Below are positions 45,683 to 55,180 of a stretch of 64,000 nucleotides of DNA, in pieces. Source of the stretch: Puniceibacterium sp. IMCC21224 (GTDB lineage Bacteria; Pseudomonadota; Alphaproteobacteria; Rhodobacterales; Rhodobacteraceae); contig NZ_LDPY01000001.1 of assembly GCF_001038505.1 (NCBI RefSeq), positions 3,906,001 through 3,970,000 of the forward strand, in the 5' to 3' direction. The notes under the pieces were generated by a model that did not search any database, had not been told where the DNA came from, and was given only the letters and a program-made list of their open reading frames with translations. Both the position numbers and the translations under genes were made by a program. The number at the start of each line of letters is the position of its first letter. The first letter of the stretch is position 1.

Positions 45683-46297
45683 TCAGTCGGATCGGTGCGC
45701 CCGGTTGACGGCGTCTATGGCCTGCGCCACAGCCGCGTCGATGTCGATCTGCGATGTATCGATCCGCACCGCATCCTCTGCCGGACGCAACGGCGCGTCG
45801 GCGCGACCCATGTCGCGCGCATCACGTTCCCACACATCCGACAGCACTCGGTCGAAATCGGTGCGCACCCCATCGGCGACCAGTTCGGCAAAGCGGCGCT
45901 GCGCACGCACTTCGGCGCTCGCGGTGATGAACAACTTGGCCTCGGCCTCGGGGCAGATCACGGTGCCGATGTCGCGTCCGTCCAGCACTGCACCGCCGGA
46001 CCGGCGGGCAAACGCGCGCTGGAAATCCACCAATGCGGCGCGCACTTCCGGTAGGACCGCCACCTTTGATGCTGCCTGCGCCACTTCGGGACTGCGCAAA
46101 TCATCGGCCAAAAGATCCTCGGCGACCAGGACAGTCGCCGCGTCTATCGCTTTGATCCCGTCCAAAGTCCGCCGCCCGACCGCGCGATAGAGCAGCCCCG
46201 TGTCCAGGTGCGCAAAGCCGAAATGCGCCGCCACGGCCCGGCTGATCGTGCCCTTGCCCGCAGCTGCCGGGCCGTCGACTGCAATTGTGAACGCCAT
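45683..46297 (-). CDS. cmk: Cytidylate kinase
   Basis: A 204-residue P-loop kinase phosphorylating CMP and dCMP. It opens [21 protein letters not shown] (Walker A), then [13 protein letters not shown] and [18 protein letters not shown], all characteristic. The ATG at 46297 was preferred over the one at 46303 because GGAGGG abuts the latter with no spacing but sits 6 bp before the former. It follows aroA by 28 bp. Confidence 0.95.
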   Translation of the reverse strand: MAFTIAVDGPAAAGKGTISRAVAAHFGFAHLDTGLLYRAVGRRTLDGIKAIDAATVLVAEDLLADDLRSPEVAQAASKVAVLPEVRAALVDFQRAFARRSGGAVLDGRDIGTVICPEAEAKLFITASAEVRAQRRFAELVADGVRTDFDRVLSDVWERDARDMGRADAPLRPAEDAVRIDTSQIDIDAAVAQAIDAVNRAHRSD

Positions 46298-46325
46298 ATT
46301 CATCCCTCCAGTTCAGGCCTCCGGT

Positions 46326-47678
46326 TCAGGCCTCGTCGCGTTTTATGTGCGCGCCCAGCGCCTCCATCAGCGGCTCGAAGATCGGAAAGGAGGTGGCAAT
46401 CGGACTGCCATCATCGACACTGACGGGGCGTTTACTGGCCATACCAAGGATCAGGAACGACATCGCAATGCGGTGATCCAGATGGCTCTGAACCTGCGCG
46501 CCGCCCGGCACTTCGCCCTGGCCCCGCCCCTCGACGATCCACCAGTCCGGACCATCCTCGACCGTGACACCGTTCAGCCGCAGGCCGCTGGCCATGGCGT
46601 CGATGCGGTCGGATTCCTTGACCCGCAATTCTTTGACGCCGCGCATCACGGTGCGCCCCTGCGCATTCGCCGCCACAACCGACAGGACCGGGTATTCGTC
46701 GATCATGCTGGCGGCACGGTCGGGCGGTACCTCAATCCCTTTGAGATCGGGCGAGAACCGGGCGCGCAGATCGGCCACTGGCTCGCCTCCTTCTTCGCGC
46801 AGATTTTCGAACACCAGATCGGCGCCCATCTCCTGCAAGGTGGTGAACAGCCCCGCACGCGTCGGATTCAGCCCGATATTCGGCACCAGAACGTCCGAGC
46901 CTTCGACGATCAGCGCCGCGCAGACCGGAAACGCTGCCGAACTGGGATCACGCGGCACGACAATGGTCTGCGGTTTCAGCTCGGGACGACCTTTGAGGGT
47001 GATAACCCGGCCTTCGTCGGTGACTTCGGTCGAGATCTCTGCGCCAAAGCCAGCCAGCATCCGCTCGGAATGGTCGCGCGTCGCTTCGCGCTCGATCACG
47101 ACCGTCTCGCCGGGGGCATTCAGGCCAGCCAGCAGCACTGCCGATTTCACCTGAGCCGAGGGAACGGGCACGGTGTAGCGAACCGGCACCGGATCGGTCG
47201 CGCCCAGAATGGTCATCGGCAAACGACCGCCCGAGCGACCAAAAGCCTGCGTGCCAAACAGCGCCAGCGGATCCGTGACCCGCGCCATCGGTCGTTTGTT
47301 CAGACTGGTGTCGCCGGTAAAGGTCGCAACAATCGGCGAGGTCGCCATCGCCCCCATGAGCAATCGGACACCCGTGCCTGAATTGCCGCAGTCGATCACA
47401 TTCCCCGGCTCTGAAAAGCCGCCAACACCAACGCCGTTCACGGTCCAGACTCCCGCGCCGTGATCTGTGACCTCAGCACCAAAGGCGCGCATCGCAGTCG
47501 CCGTGTCCAGTACATCCTGCCCTTCGAGCAGGCCGCTTACTCTGGTTTCACCCACAGCCATCGCACCCAGAATCAGACTGCGGTGCGAGATCGACTTGTC
47601 CCCCGGCACATGCGCCTGCCCCTTCAGCGGGCCAGAACGTTCGGCGGTCATCGGAATGGGTGTGCCATGTGCGGACAT
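46326..47678 (-). CDS. aroA: 3-phosphoshikimate 1-carboxyvinyltransferase (EPSP synthase)
   Basis: A 450-residue shikimate-pathway enzyme. The class II hallmark [17 protein letters not shown] is present at about 24-40, followed by [28 protein letters not shown] and [12 protein letters not shown]. At the site equivalent to the alanine that gives CP4-type enzymes glyphosate tolerance (GNAATG), this protein has glycine (GNSGTG), so it resembles an ordinary class II form. AGAGGAAC precedes the ATG at 47678; upstream in-frame codons are not supported. Confidence 0.96.
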   Translation of the reverse strand: MSAHGTPIPMTAERSGPLKGQAHVPGDKSISHRSLILGAMAVGETRVSGLLEGQDVLDTATAMRAFGAEVTDHGAGVWTVNGVGVGGFSEPGNVIDCGNSGTGVRLLMGAMATSPIVATFTGDTSLNKRPMARVTDPLALFGTQAFGRSGGRLPMTILGATDPVPVRYTVPVPSAQVKSAVLLAGLNAPGETVVIEREATRDHSERMLAGFGAEISTEVTDEGRVITLKGRPELKPQTIVVPRDPSSAAFPVCAALIVEGSDVLVPNIGLNPTRAGLFTTLQEMGADLVFENLREEGGEPVADLRARFSPDLKGIEVPPDRAASMIDEYPVLSVVAANAQGRTVMRGVKELRVKESDRIDAMASGLRLNGVTVEDGPDWWIVEGRGQGEVPGGAQVQSHLDHRIAMSFLILGMASKRPVSVDDGSPIATSFPIFEPLMEALGAHIKRDEA

Positions 47679-47782
47679 TGCGTGTTCCTCTGTGAATTCC
47701 ACTGCGTGATAGCAACCCGCCCCGACAGCGTCCATTGCCGACTTTGCCGACGCAGCGGTCGCTCAACGCGCAGGACCCGCGA

Positions 47783-48496
47783 TCAGACCCGGCGGAACGT
47801 TAGGTAGTGCGGCACCCGGTCTTCGCGCAGCGCCTTTTTCTCGTATCGCGTCGGAATCCAGTCCTTCCAGGGGTCGCGCCAGTCCTGTGGCCCCTCGGCA
47901 AGCCACTCAAACCCGGCCTTTGGCACCTCTAGCAAGGTCTGGCGAACGTAGTCTGGAATATCCGTTGCCACGCGGAATTCTGCCCCCGGCTTCAAAACCC
48001 GATGCAACGGATCCAGGAATTCCTCCGTCACAAACCGCCGCCGATGGTGACGTTTTTTGGGCCAGGGATCAGGATACAACAAAAACGCCTTGTCGATGGT
48101 CCCATCCGGCAGCACGTCAAAAAGGTTGCGCACATCGCCGGGATAGAGTCGCAGATTCTGTACCTCGGCCTTGCGCACCTTGCCCAACAGCATCGCCACG
48201 CCATTGATAAACGGCTCGCATCCGATCAGACCGACCTGCGGGTTGGACTGCGCCTGATGCACCAGATGTTCGCCCCCGCCAAACCCGATCTCGAGCCAGA
48301 CCGGCGCGCCGTCAAAGACTGGCGTCAGATCCAGCGGCGCCCGCCCGGGGTTTTCCTCCCAACCGATGGGACCCGGCGACAGCGCCTCCAGATCCTCGTC
48401 AAGATAGATTTCCTGACTGGGCCGCAGGGTCTTGCCCTTGAAGCGTCCATAGAAATTGCGCCACGGCGCGCCTGATGAGTGTGTGTCCTGCGTCAT
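47783..48496 (-). CDS. trmB: tRNA (guanine-N7-)-methyltransferase
   Basis: A 237-residue SAM-dependent enzyme that makes m7G46 in tRNA. Motifs: WLEIGFGGGEHLVHQAQ (SAM site), IGCEPFINGVAML, and the signature FLLYPDPWPKKRHHRRRFV. The ATG at 48496 starts the conserved protein; upstream in-frame codons fall in the metK-trmB gap. It lies 92 bp after metK and probably shares its transcript, so the riboswitch could influence it. Confidence 0.95.
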   Translation of the reverse strand: MTQDTHSSGAPWRNFYGRFKGKTLRPSQEIYLDEDLEALSPGPIGWEENPGRAPLDLTPVFDGAPVWLEIGFGGGEHLVHQAQSNPQVGLIGCEPFINGVAMLLGKVRKAEVQNLRLYPGDVRNLFDVLPDGTIDKAFLLYPDPWPKKRHHRRRFVTEEFLDPLHRVLKPGAEFRVATDIPDYVRQTLLEVPKAGFEWLAEGPQDWRDPWKDWIPTRYEKKALREDRVPHYLTFRRV

Positions 48497-48588
48497 GCCG
48501 GTGCGTTTAACCGCCCCTTGGGTTCGGCGCAACGCCCGACCCGTGGCGGCAGCGCCGCGCGCATCAGACTGCCGTGGAGACCTGCGCT

Positions 48589-49770
48589 CTAGATCGCGTT
48601 TTTCAGCGCCTCGGCCAGATCGGTACGCTCCCACGAGAAACCGCCATCGGCCTCGGGCGCGCGCCCGAAATGGCCATAGGCGGCAGTGCGGGCATAAATC
48701 GGCTTGTTCATGTCCAGATGGGTGCGAATACCGCGCGGCGTCAGATCCATCACCTTGGGAATGGCGCGTTCGATCTGCGCCGGATCGACTGCGCCTGTGC
48801 CGTGCGTGTCGGCATAAATCGACAGCGGACGCGCCACGCCGATGGCATAGCTCAGCTGAATGGTGCAGCGTTCCGCCATGCCCGCCGCTACGACGTTCTT
48901 GGCCAGATAGCGCGCGGCATAGGCCGCCGAGCGATCCACCTTGGTCGGATCTTTGCCCGAGAACGCGCCACCGCCGTGCGGGGCCGCACCGCCATACGTA
49001 TCAACGATGATCTTGCGCCCGGTCAGGCCGGCGTCGCCGTCCGGTCCACCGATGACAAAGGTGCCCGTGGGGTTGACCCACCATTCGGTGTCGGCGGTGA
49101 TCCAGCCGTCGGGCAGAACTTCGTGAAAATAGGGTTCGACGATGGCACGGATATCATCGCTCGACTGGCTTGAATCGGCATGCTGGGTCGACAGCACGAT
49201 CGAAGAGACGCCAACCGGCTTGCCGTCCACATACCGCACCGAAAGCTGCGATTTGGCATCTGGGCGCAACAGCGGCTCTGCGCCGGATTTGCGTACTTCG
49301 GCCAGGCGGCGCAGAATCGCGTGGGAATACTGGATCGGCGCAGGCATCAGCGCCTCTGTCTCGTTGGTGGCATAGCCAAACATGATACCCTGGTCGCCGG
49401 CACCTTCGTCCCGGTTGCCGCCGCCGGTGACCCCTTGGGCGATATGCGCCGACTGTTCGTGCAACAGGTTGGTGATCTCGCACGTCGCGTGGTGGAACTT
49501 GTCCTGCTCGTACCCGATGTCTTTGATACAGGCGCGCACGATATCCGGCACCGCCTCCATGTACTCGGCGAGTTTGTCCTGATCCGTCAGACCAACTTCT
49601 CCGCCTACGACAACGCGATCTGTTGTGGCAAAGGTTTCGCAGGCGACACGCGCCAGCGGATCCTCAGCCAGAAAGGCATCAAGGATCGCATCCGAAATGC
49701 GGTCGCAAACCTTGTCGGGGTGCCCTTCCGAGACGGACTCGGACGTAAACGTGTAGTTCTTGCGTGACAT
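48589..49770 (-). CDS. metK: S-adenosylmethionine synthetase
   Basis: A 393-residue enzyme making SAM from methionine and ATP. It opens with [17 protein letters not shown], has [21 protein letters not shown] (ATP hexapeptide region) and [19 protein letters not shown] (phosphate loop). The alphaproteobacterial type ending ALKNAI is seen. The ATG at 49770 lies 7 bp beyond the GGAGCA that forms the last part of a SAM/SAH riboswitch (49778-49820), so translation is expected to be repressed when SAM is plentiful. Confidence 0.97.
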   Translation of the reverse strand: MSRKNYTFTSESVSEGHPDKVCDRISDAILDAFLAEDPLARVACETFATTDRVVVGGEVGLTDQDKLAEYMEAVPDIVRACIKDIGYEQDKFHHATCEITNLLHEQSAHIAQGVTGGGNRDEGAGDQGIMFGYATNETEALMPAPIQYSHAILRRLAEVRKSGAEPLLRPDAKSQLSVRYVDGKPVGVSSIVLSTQHADSSQSSDDIRAIVEPYFHEVLPDGWITADTEWWVNPTGTFVIGGPDGDAGLTGRKIIVDTYGGAAPHGGGAFSGKDPTKVDRSAAYAARYLAKNVVAAGMAERCTIQLSYAIGVARPLSIYADTHGTGAVDPAQIERAIPKVMDLTPRGIRTHLDMNKPIYARTAAYGHFGRAPEADGGFSWERTDLAEALKNAI

Positions 49771-49777
49771 GGGGGAG

Positions 49778-49820
49778 TGCTCCGGTATTGTTTGTCGCCA
49801 CGTCAGGAAGCCGTTGTGAC
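49778..49820 (-). ncRNA. SAM/SAH riboswitch upstream of metK
   Basis: On the minus strand the leader reads GUCACAACGGCUUCCUGACG, then UGGCGAC, an A/C-rich linker and GGAGCA just before the ATG. This matches the compact SAM/SAH riboswitch known from Rhodobacterales metK leaders: the GUCA...UGGC hairpin and the CUUCC loop that pairs with the GGAG of the ribosome site to form an H-type pseudoknot. Binding of SAM (or SAH) should hide the ribosome site and switch off metK translation. The motif is short but every conserved block is present in the right order and place. Confidence 0.93.
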
Positions 49821-49865
49821 GAATTTTTCTTGTCCCGAAGGACTTACGCGCCCGCAGAGGCGGGA

Positions 49866-51359
49866 TCAATCGGAATCCCTGCGCCGGGTCAGCAGTGCCC
49901 CACCGATCAACAGGAACAACAGTAGAAAGACCGGCAAATCCCCGGTCCGGCTATAGATCGTGGCCGGTTCCGGCGCGGGCAACCCCCAGTCGAGATATCC
50001 CGCCTCGTTCAGCGGCAGACTCGCCAAGACCCGCCCGCCGCCGTCGATCACCGCCGAGACACCGGTATTGGCGGCGCGTACCAGCGGCAGGCCCTGCTCA
50101 ATCGCGCGAATCCGGGCCTGCGCCAGATGCTGATACGGGCCGGACCAGCTGCCAAACCAGGCATCGTTGGTGATTTGCAACAGCAGGTCAGGACGATAGC
50201 CGGCGGCGTAGACATCCTGAGCAAACACCGCCTCGTAACAGATCAGCGGCAGCGCCGTGCCCACAGCCCCAAGATCAAGCCTGCCGGGACCATCGCCGGC
50301 GGAATACCCCCCTTCAGCCCGCGACGCGAGGCCAAGGACATTAAACCGCGCAAACAGATCTGCGACCGGCATGTATTCCCCGAACGGCACCAGATGATGT
50401 TTGTCATAAAGCTGGTCAAAACTGCCATCCGGCGTGGTAACGATCAGCGAATTGTAATAATTATCGCCGTCGCTGCGCTGAATGCCCAGCACGACAGGCA
50501 CATCACCTGCGGCCTGACTGATCACGAACAGTGCGTCACCCGCGTTCTCCAGCAGCATCGGCAGGGCAGTTTCCGGCCAGACAATCAGCGAAGGCGCGGC
50601 CTTGCCAGCCGTTGGCGGAGCCGCTGTGTAGTCGACCTGACGATCAAAAAACATCGGGACGCGGTCGCGATCCCATTTTTCGGTCTGCGGCGCGTTGGGT
50701 TGCACCAGCCGCACCACGGGCCGCCCCGACACATCCCACGCAGGCGGCTGCAATAGAAAACCACCGATCAACAGGACAAACCCCGCCAGCACCGCAACAA
50801 TCCCCTGCCACCATAAACGCCCAGCTACGGCATGGCCCGCAAACGCAGCCAGCGCCAGCGTGGCCAGGCCCAATCCATGCGCACCAATCAGTGAAACCCA
50901 CTGGATCGCCGGTGACGGTGCCCAGACATAGGCCACATGGCCCCAGGGAAATCCGGTCAAGACATAGGCGCGCAGCAATTCCGCCGCCGCCCAGAATGGC
51001 ACCAGATGCCAGAACCGTCCGGTCTGCTGCGCACTCCAAAAGGCCATTGCCCAGAACAGCGCCAGCCCCGCCGCGATCCCGATCAGCGCAAACGGCGCCA
51101 TCCAGCCGGTCGCCGCCGCGTCCACCTGAAACGGCTCGACAATCCAGCCAAGCGACAATCCGAAATAGCCCAGACCAAAGGCCCAGCCGGTGCTTATCCA
51201 GCTCTTGGGATATACCCGGATCAGCGCGAACACTGAGATGAGCGCCAGTATCGCCACATAGCACAGATCGAACGGCGCCTGCCCCAGTGCATAGATCAGC
51301 CCCCCGCCGAGTGCCAGCGGCAGCCGCAAGGCAGAGTGCCAGCTGCGTGGCTCAGGCAC
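49866..51359 (-). CDS. lnt: Apolipoprotein N-acyltransferase
   Basis: A 497-residue inner-membrane enzyme adding the third acyl chain to lipoproteins. About six N-terminal hydrophobic segments precede a periplasmic nitrilase domain with the Glu-Lys-Cys triad in [25 protein letters not shown] and [13 protein letters not shown] final membrane helix ends the protein ([15 protein letters not shown]). GTG at 51359 was chosen; it overlaps the corC stop by 8 bp, and codons farther upstream lie inside corC and encode basic nonsense. Part of the conserved phoH-ybeY-corC-lnt operon. Confidence 0.93.
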   Translation of the reverse strand: MPEPRSWHSALRLPLALGGGLIYALGQAPFDLCYVAILALISVFALIRVYPKSWISTGWAFGLGYFGLSLGWIVEPFQVDAAATGWMAPFALIGIAAGLALFWAMAFWSAQQTGRFWHLVPFWAAAELLRAYVLTGFPWGHVAYVWAPSPAIQWVSLIGAHGLGLATLALAAFAGHAVAGRLWWQGIVAVLAGFVLLIGGFLLQPPAWDVSGRPVVRLVQPNAPQTEKWDRDRVPMFFDRQVDYTAAPPTAGKAAPSLIVWPETALPMLLENAGDALFVISQAAGDVPVVLGIQRSDGDNYYNSLIVTTPDGSFDQLYDKHHLVPFGEYMPVADLFARFNVLGLASRAEGGYSAGDGPGRLDLGAVGTALPLICYEAVFAQDVYAAGYRPDLLLQITNDAWFGSWSGPYQHLAQARIRAIEQGLPLVRAANTGVSAVIDGGGRVLASLPLNEAGYLDWGLPAPEPATIYSRTGDLPVFLLLFLLIGGALLTRRRDSD

Positions 51360-52290
51360 GCCCGGCCTCGACCGTTCCTTTGGCAGCGGCGGTGGCAGTC
51401 GCGGCTGCGGTACCGGGGCTGCCCGGCATCCGCACACGCAGCCGTTTGATCCGGCGCGGATCGGCATCGACCACCTCGAACTCCACCCCCGAAGGATGCG
51501 GAACCATCTCACCACGGGCCGGGACGTGCCCTGACAGCACAAACACCAGACCGCCCAGCGTGTCGATCTCTTCGGCGTCGATCTGATCATCATCGGTCAG
51601 CTGCATACCGATCTCAGCTTCGAATTCATCAAGCGGAGTCTTGGCCTGCGCCAGATAGCAGCCCGCTTTTTCCTGCTTCCAGAATTCGCCCTCGTCGGTG
51701 TCGTGCTCGTCCTCAATATCCCCGATGACCTGTTCAATCAGGTCCTCAATCGTGACCAGCCCGTCAACACCGCCGTATTCGTCGATCACCAGCGCCATGT
51801 GGCGGCGTTCGGTCTGCATCTTGGTCAGCAATACACCGATAGGCATGGACGGCGGCACAAACAGCAGCGGTCGCGCCATCTTGGCCAGATCAAATGGCGT
51901 CTTCCCGCCATTAAACCCGTGCATCAGCGCAAAATCCTTGAGATGCGCCATGCCGATCGGCGTGTCCAGCGTACCGGAATAGACCGGCAGCCGGGTCATG
52001 CCCGTGGTGCGGAACACCTTGACCAGCTCATCTTTGGTAATGGTATCTGGCACGGCCACAATCTCGGCCTTGGGGATCGACACATCCTCGACCCGCATCC
52101 GACGCAAGTTCATCATGCCATGTGTCGCCAGCGGCATCAGGCTGAACGCCGATCCGTTGGTCTCTGATCCCGTGGAATCCGTTGGGCTCAGCACCCCTAC
52201 GATGCGCCGGAAAAATCCCGGAGCTTTCGTGTCGTCTTCTGTCTCACGCGCGCCAGGCGCTGCGTTAGACGAGCCGTCGCTCTCGTCCAT
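51352..52290 (-). CDS. corC: CorC/HlyC-type CBS-domain protein
   Basis: A 312-residue cytosolic protein with an N-terminal charged region, two CBS domains (about 85-215; RMRVEDVSIPKAEIVAV opens the first, DEYGGVDGLVTIEDLIEQVIGDI closes the second) and a C-terminal CorC_HlyC domain (about 225-295, with DEFEAEIG and DTLGGLVFVLSGHVP). Family members are associated with magnesium/cobalt resistance. The ATG at 52290 is preceded by AGGATAGG. It lies between ybeY and lnt, the standard order. Confidence 0.92.
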   Translation of the reverse strand: MDESDGSSNAAPGARETEDDTKAPGFFRRIVGVLSPTDSTGSETNGSAFSLMPLATHGMMNLRRMRVEDVSIPKAEIVAVPDTITKDELVKVFRTTGMTRLPVYSGTLDTPIGMAHLKDFALMHGFNGGKTPFDLAKMARPLLFVPPSMPIGVLLTKMQTERRHMALVIDEYGGVDGLVTIEDLIEQVIGDIEDEHDTDEGEFWKQEKAGCYLAQAKTPLDEFEAEIGMQLTDDDQIDAEEIDTLGGLVFVLSGHVPARGEMVPHPSGVEFEVVDADPRRIKRLRVRMPGSPGTAAATATAAAKGTVEAGRA

Positions 52291-52315
52291 CCTATCCTGT
52301 CCTGTTGGCGGGGCG

Positions 52316-52828
52316 TCAGGCCCCATCGGTCGTATATGGGTCAGGCAGACCCAGTTTGCCAAGTATGGTGGCCTCAAGCCCTTCCATCAGCGTGGCATCC
52401 GGGTCACGGATGTGGTCGTACCCCAAAAGGTGCAGCACGCCATGAACGATCAGGTGCGTCACATGGTCCGTGAGCGGCTTACCAGCCTCCTCCGCCTCTT
52501 TTGCGCAGGTTTCCAAGGCGATAGCAATATCGCCCAGGGCCTCGGGATCATCGTTTGCGCCCGCTGGCGGCGCGGCCGGTGTATCGCCCGCCACGTCAGA
52601 CCCCAAATCAAAGCTCGGCCAGCTCAGCACATTTGTAGGCACGGGCTTGCCGCGAAAATCAGCGTTGAGCACCGCAATCCGCGCATCATCACAGGCCAGA
52701 ACTGCAATTTCATACCCTACGGGATCAAGCTTCAAATGCACCAAAGCCGCCGCCGCCGCGGTTTCTGCCAGCGATTCGATGTCGCAAACCGCCCAGGCTT
52801 TGGCGTCTATGATGGTGTCTGTCAGCAT
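52316..52828 (-). CDS. ybeY: Endoribonuclease YbeY
   Basis: A 170-residue zinc endoribonuclease involved in 16S rRNA 3' maturation and ribosome quality control. The metal site HLIVHGVLHLLGYDH supplies the three His, and NADFRGKPVPTNVLSWP is the other conserved block. An insert of Ala/Pro/Gly-rich residues (about 80-95) is longer than in E. coli. It lies 55 bp after phoH and 25 bp before corC. Confidence 0.95.
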   Translation of the reverse strand: MLTDTIIDAKAWAVCDIESLAETAAAAALVHLKLDPVGYEIAVLACDDARIAVLNADFRGKPVPTNVLSWPSFDLGSDVAGDTPAAPPAGANDDPEALGDIAIALETCAKEAEEAGKPLTDHVTHLIVHGVLHLLGYDHIRDPDATLMEGLEATILGKLGLPDPYTTDGA

Positions 52829-52883
52829 GATTCCCGCAGATCGCCCCCCGGCCCCCGAGATATCTATTGGTCAAAATCACCTA

Positions 52884-53873
52884 TCAGGTGGCTTCCTCGT
52901 CCTTCTCATAGGCTTCGATGATCGCGGCCACAAGCGGATGGCGCACCACATCCTTAGACGTGAAGTAGTTAAAGCTGATCTTGGGGATCGCGTTCAGCAG
53001 TCGTTCAGCATCCCGCAAACCCGATGCGACACCACGCGGAAGGTCGATCTGGGTCCGATCGCCAGTGATGACCATGCGCGACCCTTCGCCTAGGCGGGTC
53101 AGGAACATCTTCATCTGCATCGAGGTGGCATTCTGCGCCTCGTCCAGAACCACAAAAGCATTCGACAGGGTACGACCGCGCATAAAGGCCAGCGGCGCGA
53201 TCTCGATCACTTTTTCTTCCATCATCTTGGCAAGCTGCTTACCCGGCAAGAAATCGTTCAGCGCATCATAGAGCGGCTGCATATAGGGATCGACCTTGTC
53301 CTTCATATCACCAGGCAGGTAGCCCAGCTTTTCCCCCGCCTCGACCGCCGGACGGCTCAGGATGATCTTGTCGACCTGACCGGTGATCAACAGGTTCACC
53401 CCGACGGCCACAGCGATATAGGTCTTGCCCGTACCGGCCGGGCCGATGCCAAAAGCCAGTTCGTTCTGGAACAGCGCCCGGACATAGGCCTTTTGCGCGT
53501 CGGTGCGCGGCTCGACCAGCTTCTTGCGAGTCTTGATCTCAACCTTGCCGCCCGTGAACATTTCGAGCTGACCAACCGGACCGGGTGCGTCTGGGGCCAC
53601 ACGGAACTGCCGGTCGATATCGCCCTGCCCCACGGGGCGGCCCTGTTCGAGACGGCTATAAAGTGCATTCAGCACGTCGCGCGTCTCGTTCTGCGCTGCG
53701 GATGGGCCCAGAATCACCAACTGATTGCCACGACGCAGGATCTGTACGCCCAGCCGGGTCTCGATATCGGTTAGATTACGGTCAAACTCTCCGCAAAGCT
53801 CGATCAACAAGCGGTTATCGGGGAATTCAATGAGGGCTTCGGCCACGGGGGGCTCTTGGGTGCCTGTATTCAC
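52884..53873 (-). CDS. phoH: PhoH-like ATPase
   Basis: A 329-residue P-loop NTPase (YbeZ type). Walker A is FGIGPAGTGKTYIAV, Walker B is NAFVVLDEAQNATSMQMKMF, and RMVITGDRTQIDLP is the sensor-like segment. An N-terminal KH-like RNA-binding portion precedes the ATPase. YbeZ works with YbeY in RNA processing. The start appears to be GTG at 53873 behind GGAG; no in-frame ATG is near. Confidence 0.94.
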   Translation of the reverse strand: MNTGTQEPPVAEALIEFPDNRLLIELCGEFDRNLTDIETRLGVQILRRGNQLVILGPSAAQNETRDVLNALYSRLEQGRPVGQGDIDRQFRVAPDAPGPVGQLEMFTGGKVEIKTRKKLVEPRTDAQKAYVRALFQNELAFGIGPAGTGKTYIAVAVGVNLLITGQVDKIILSRPAVEAGEKLGYLPGDMKDKVDPYMQPLYDALNDFLPGKQLAKMMEEKVIEIAPLAFMRGRTLSNAFVVLDEAQNATSMQMKMFLTRLGEGSRMVITGDRTQIDLPRGVASGLRDAERLLNAIPKISFNYFTSKDVVRHPLVAAIIEAYEKDEEAT

Positions 53874-54026
53874 GCATGTCTCCGGCGCATTATGTCACAG
53901 ATATGGTGCCAACCCCGGCCGCTGATGGCAAGGGATTGCCCCTGATTGTCACAGGACTGAAACGCAAAAGACCGCGCAGCAGGCAGCTGCACGGTCTGAA
54001 ACGTGATGTGCACACTGGCCATGCGG

Positions 54027-54335
54027 TCAGAGTGGGTCACCGATGATGCTGGTCGAACCCTGCTTGAAATCGCCGTGGATATAGGTTGGCGATGCCACAC
54101 CCGAGCAGACCGGCTTACCGTATTTGTCGATTCTGGCCGAAAGATACCCCTCGACACCGTCGTCGATGATCCAGTGATCGCAGCCCGTGGGATCGACCCA
54201 GATACCGGCCTTCATGCCGCTCAGATCGTCACGGTCGAAAAAGCTTTGGTCATGGCTCTTGTCTGGCCCGACCGGGGCACAGGCTGACATTGCTCCGATC
54301 AGGGGCAGCACCAGAAGAGATTTTGAAAATGTCAT
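54027..54335 (-). CDS. Small lipoprotein with conserved two-cysteine module
   Basis: A 102-residue precursor with a lipoprotein signal (MTFSKSLLVLPLIGAMSAC, acylation at C19). The mature part has a 34-residue module starting GIWVDPTGCDHWIIDDGVEG and ending GKPVC. The neighbouring OmpA-family protein contains the same module, identical at 20 of 34 positions by eye. I know no named domain for it. The two cysteines in each copy could form a disulfide. It starts 12 bp after the OmpA-like gene, so the two are likely cotranscribed. Confidence 0.8.
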   Translation of the reverse strand: MTFSKSLLVLPLIGAMSACAPVGPDKSHDQSFFDRDDLSGMKAGIWVDPTGCDHWIIDDGVEGYLSARIDKYGKPVCSGVASPTYIHGDFKQGSTSIIGDPL

Positions 54336-54347
54336 GTCTCTGGTCCC

Positions 54348-54959
54348 TTACTGGATGCAAATGATTTCGACGCGGCGATTCTTGGACATGCCAACGGTTG
54401 TGGCGTTGGTCGCCGCTGGCTGGCGTTCGCCGTAACCGCGCACGTCCACGATATTGGCGCCGACACTTTTGCCCACCGCAGCAACCGCGTTGGCGCGATT
54501 GTAGCTGAGCCGCATGTTGTATTCGTCAGACGCACGACTGTCGGTATGACCCGCAATCACAAACGCAACCGCCGAGGATGACTGAAAGAATTGGGCCAGC
54601 CGTTGACGCCCGGCTGAATGGATCTTGTATTTGTCGGTGGCGAAAAACTGATCGGTGTTCATCACACCGCAGACATTGCTCCGACGGCAGACCGGAATAC
54701 CCTGACGGGTGACATGCGGCGTCATGAACCCTTCGACGCCATCATCCATGACCCAATGCTCACACCCGTCGGGATCGACCCAAATGCCAGGAATATACTG
54801 CTCACCCGAGCCACGGCTCTGGGTCGAAATGAACGGAGTGTTCGCGTCCACAGACGCCCCGTCGGCATAAGCGGGGGTCAAAAATGACATCCCCACAGCG
54901 GTTGCCAGAACCGCGACCGAAAGTGCGGCGCGGACGGCTTTGGAAATACGATAACCCAC
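54348..54959 (-). CDS. OmpA-family protein with conserved two-cysteine module
   Basis: A 203-residue secreted protein: signal peptide (YRISKAVRAALSVAVLATAVG and onward to AYA), then the module GIWVDPDGCEHWVMDDGVEG ... GIPVC (about 55-90) shared with the adjacent lipoprotein, then a C-terminal OmpA peptidoglycan-binding domain (about 95-203) with VIAGHTDSRASDEYN and LSYNRANAV. The start is taken as GTG at 54959 because AGAGGG lies 9 bp before it and the signal peptide follows; the frame is open to 55019. The module may display a surface or periplasmic function anchored to the wall. Confidence 0.82.
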   Translation of the reverse strand: MGYRISKAVRAALSVAVLATAVGMSFLTPAYADGASVDANTPFISTQSRGSGEQYIPGIWVDPDGCEHWVMDDGVEGFMTPHVTRQGIPVCRRSNVCGVMNTDQFFATDKYKIHSAGRQRLAQFFQSSSAVAFVIAGHTDSRASDEYNMRLSYNRANAVAAVGKSVGANIVDVRGYGERQPAATNATTVGMSKNRRVEIICIQ

Positions 54960-55180
54960 AGCCAATGTCCCTCTTGCTGTTTCCCCCACTACGCCACGGA
55001 CAGCGTCCCCGTCACGCAACGCAAACTTACTATAATCAATACATTAGCAAACATTCGGCGTGTGTGAAGCAAAAACTACCAGATATTGTGGCCTTTTGAG
55101 AAACAGTGACTAGTTCCGCCCGAGGCATTGATGCAAAATCGTGTAAATATCTTGAGATTCAGCGATTTGCGCCCGGACTC

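Noticed and set aside
46326..47678. CP4-like glyphosate-tolerant EPSP synthase
   Set aside because: It is class II like CP4, but the tolerance-conferring Ala position is Gly (GNSGTG), so tolerance cannot be inferred.
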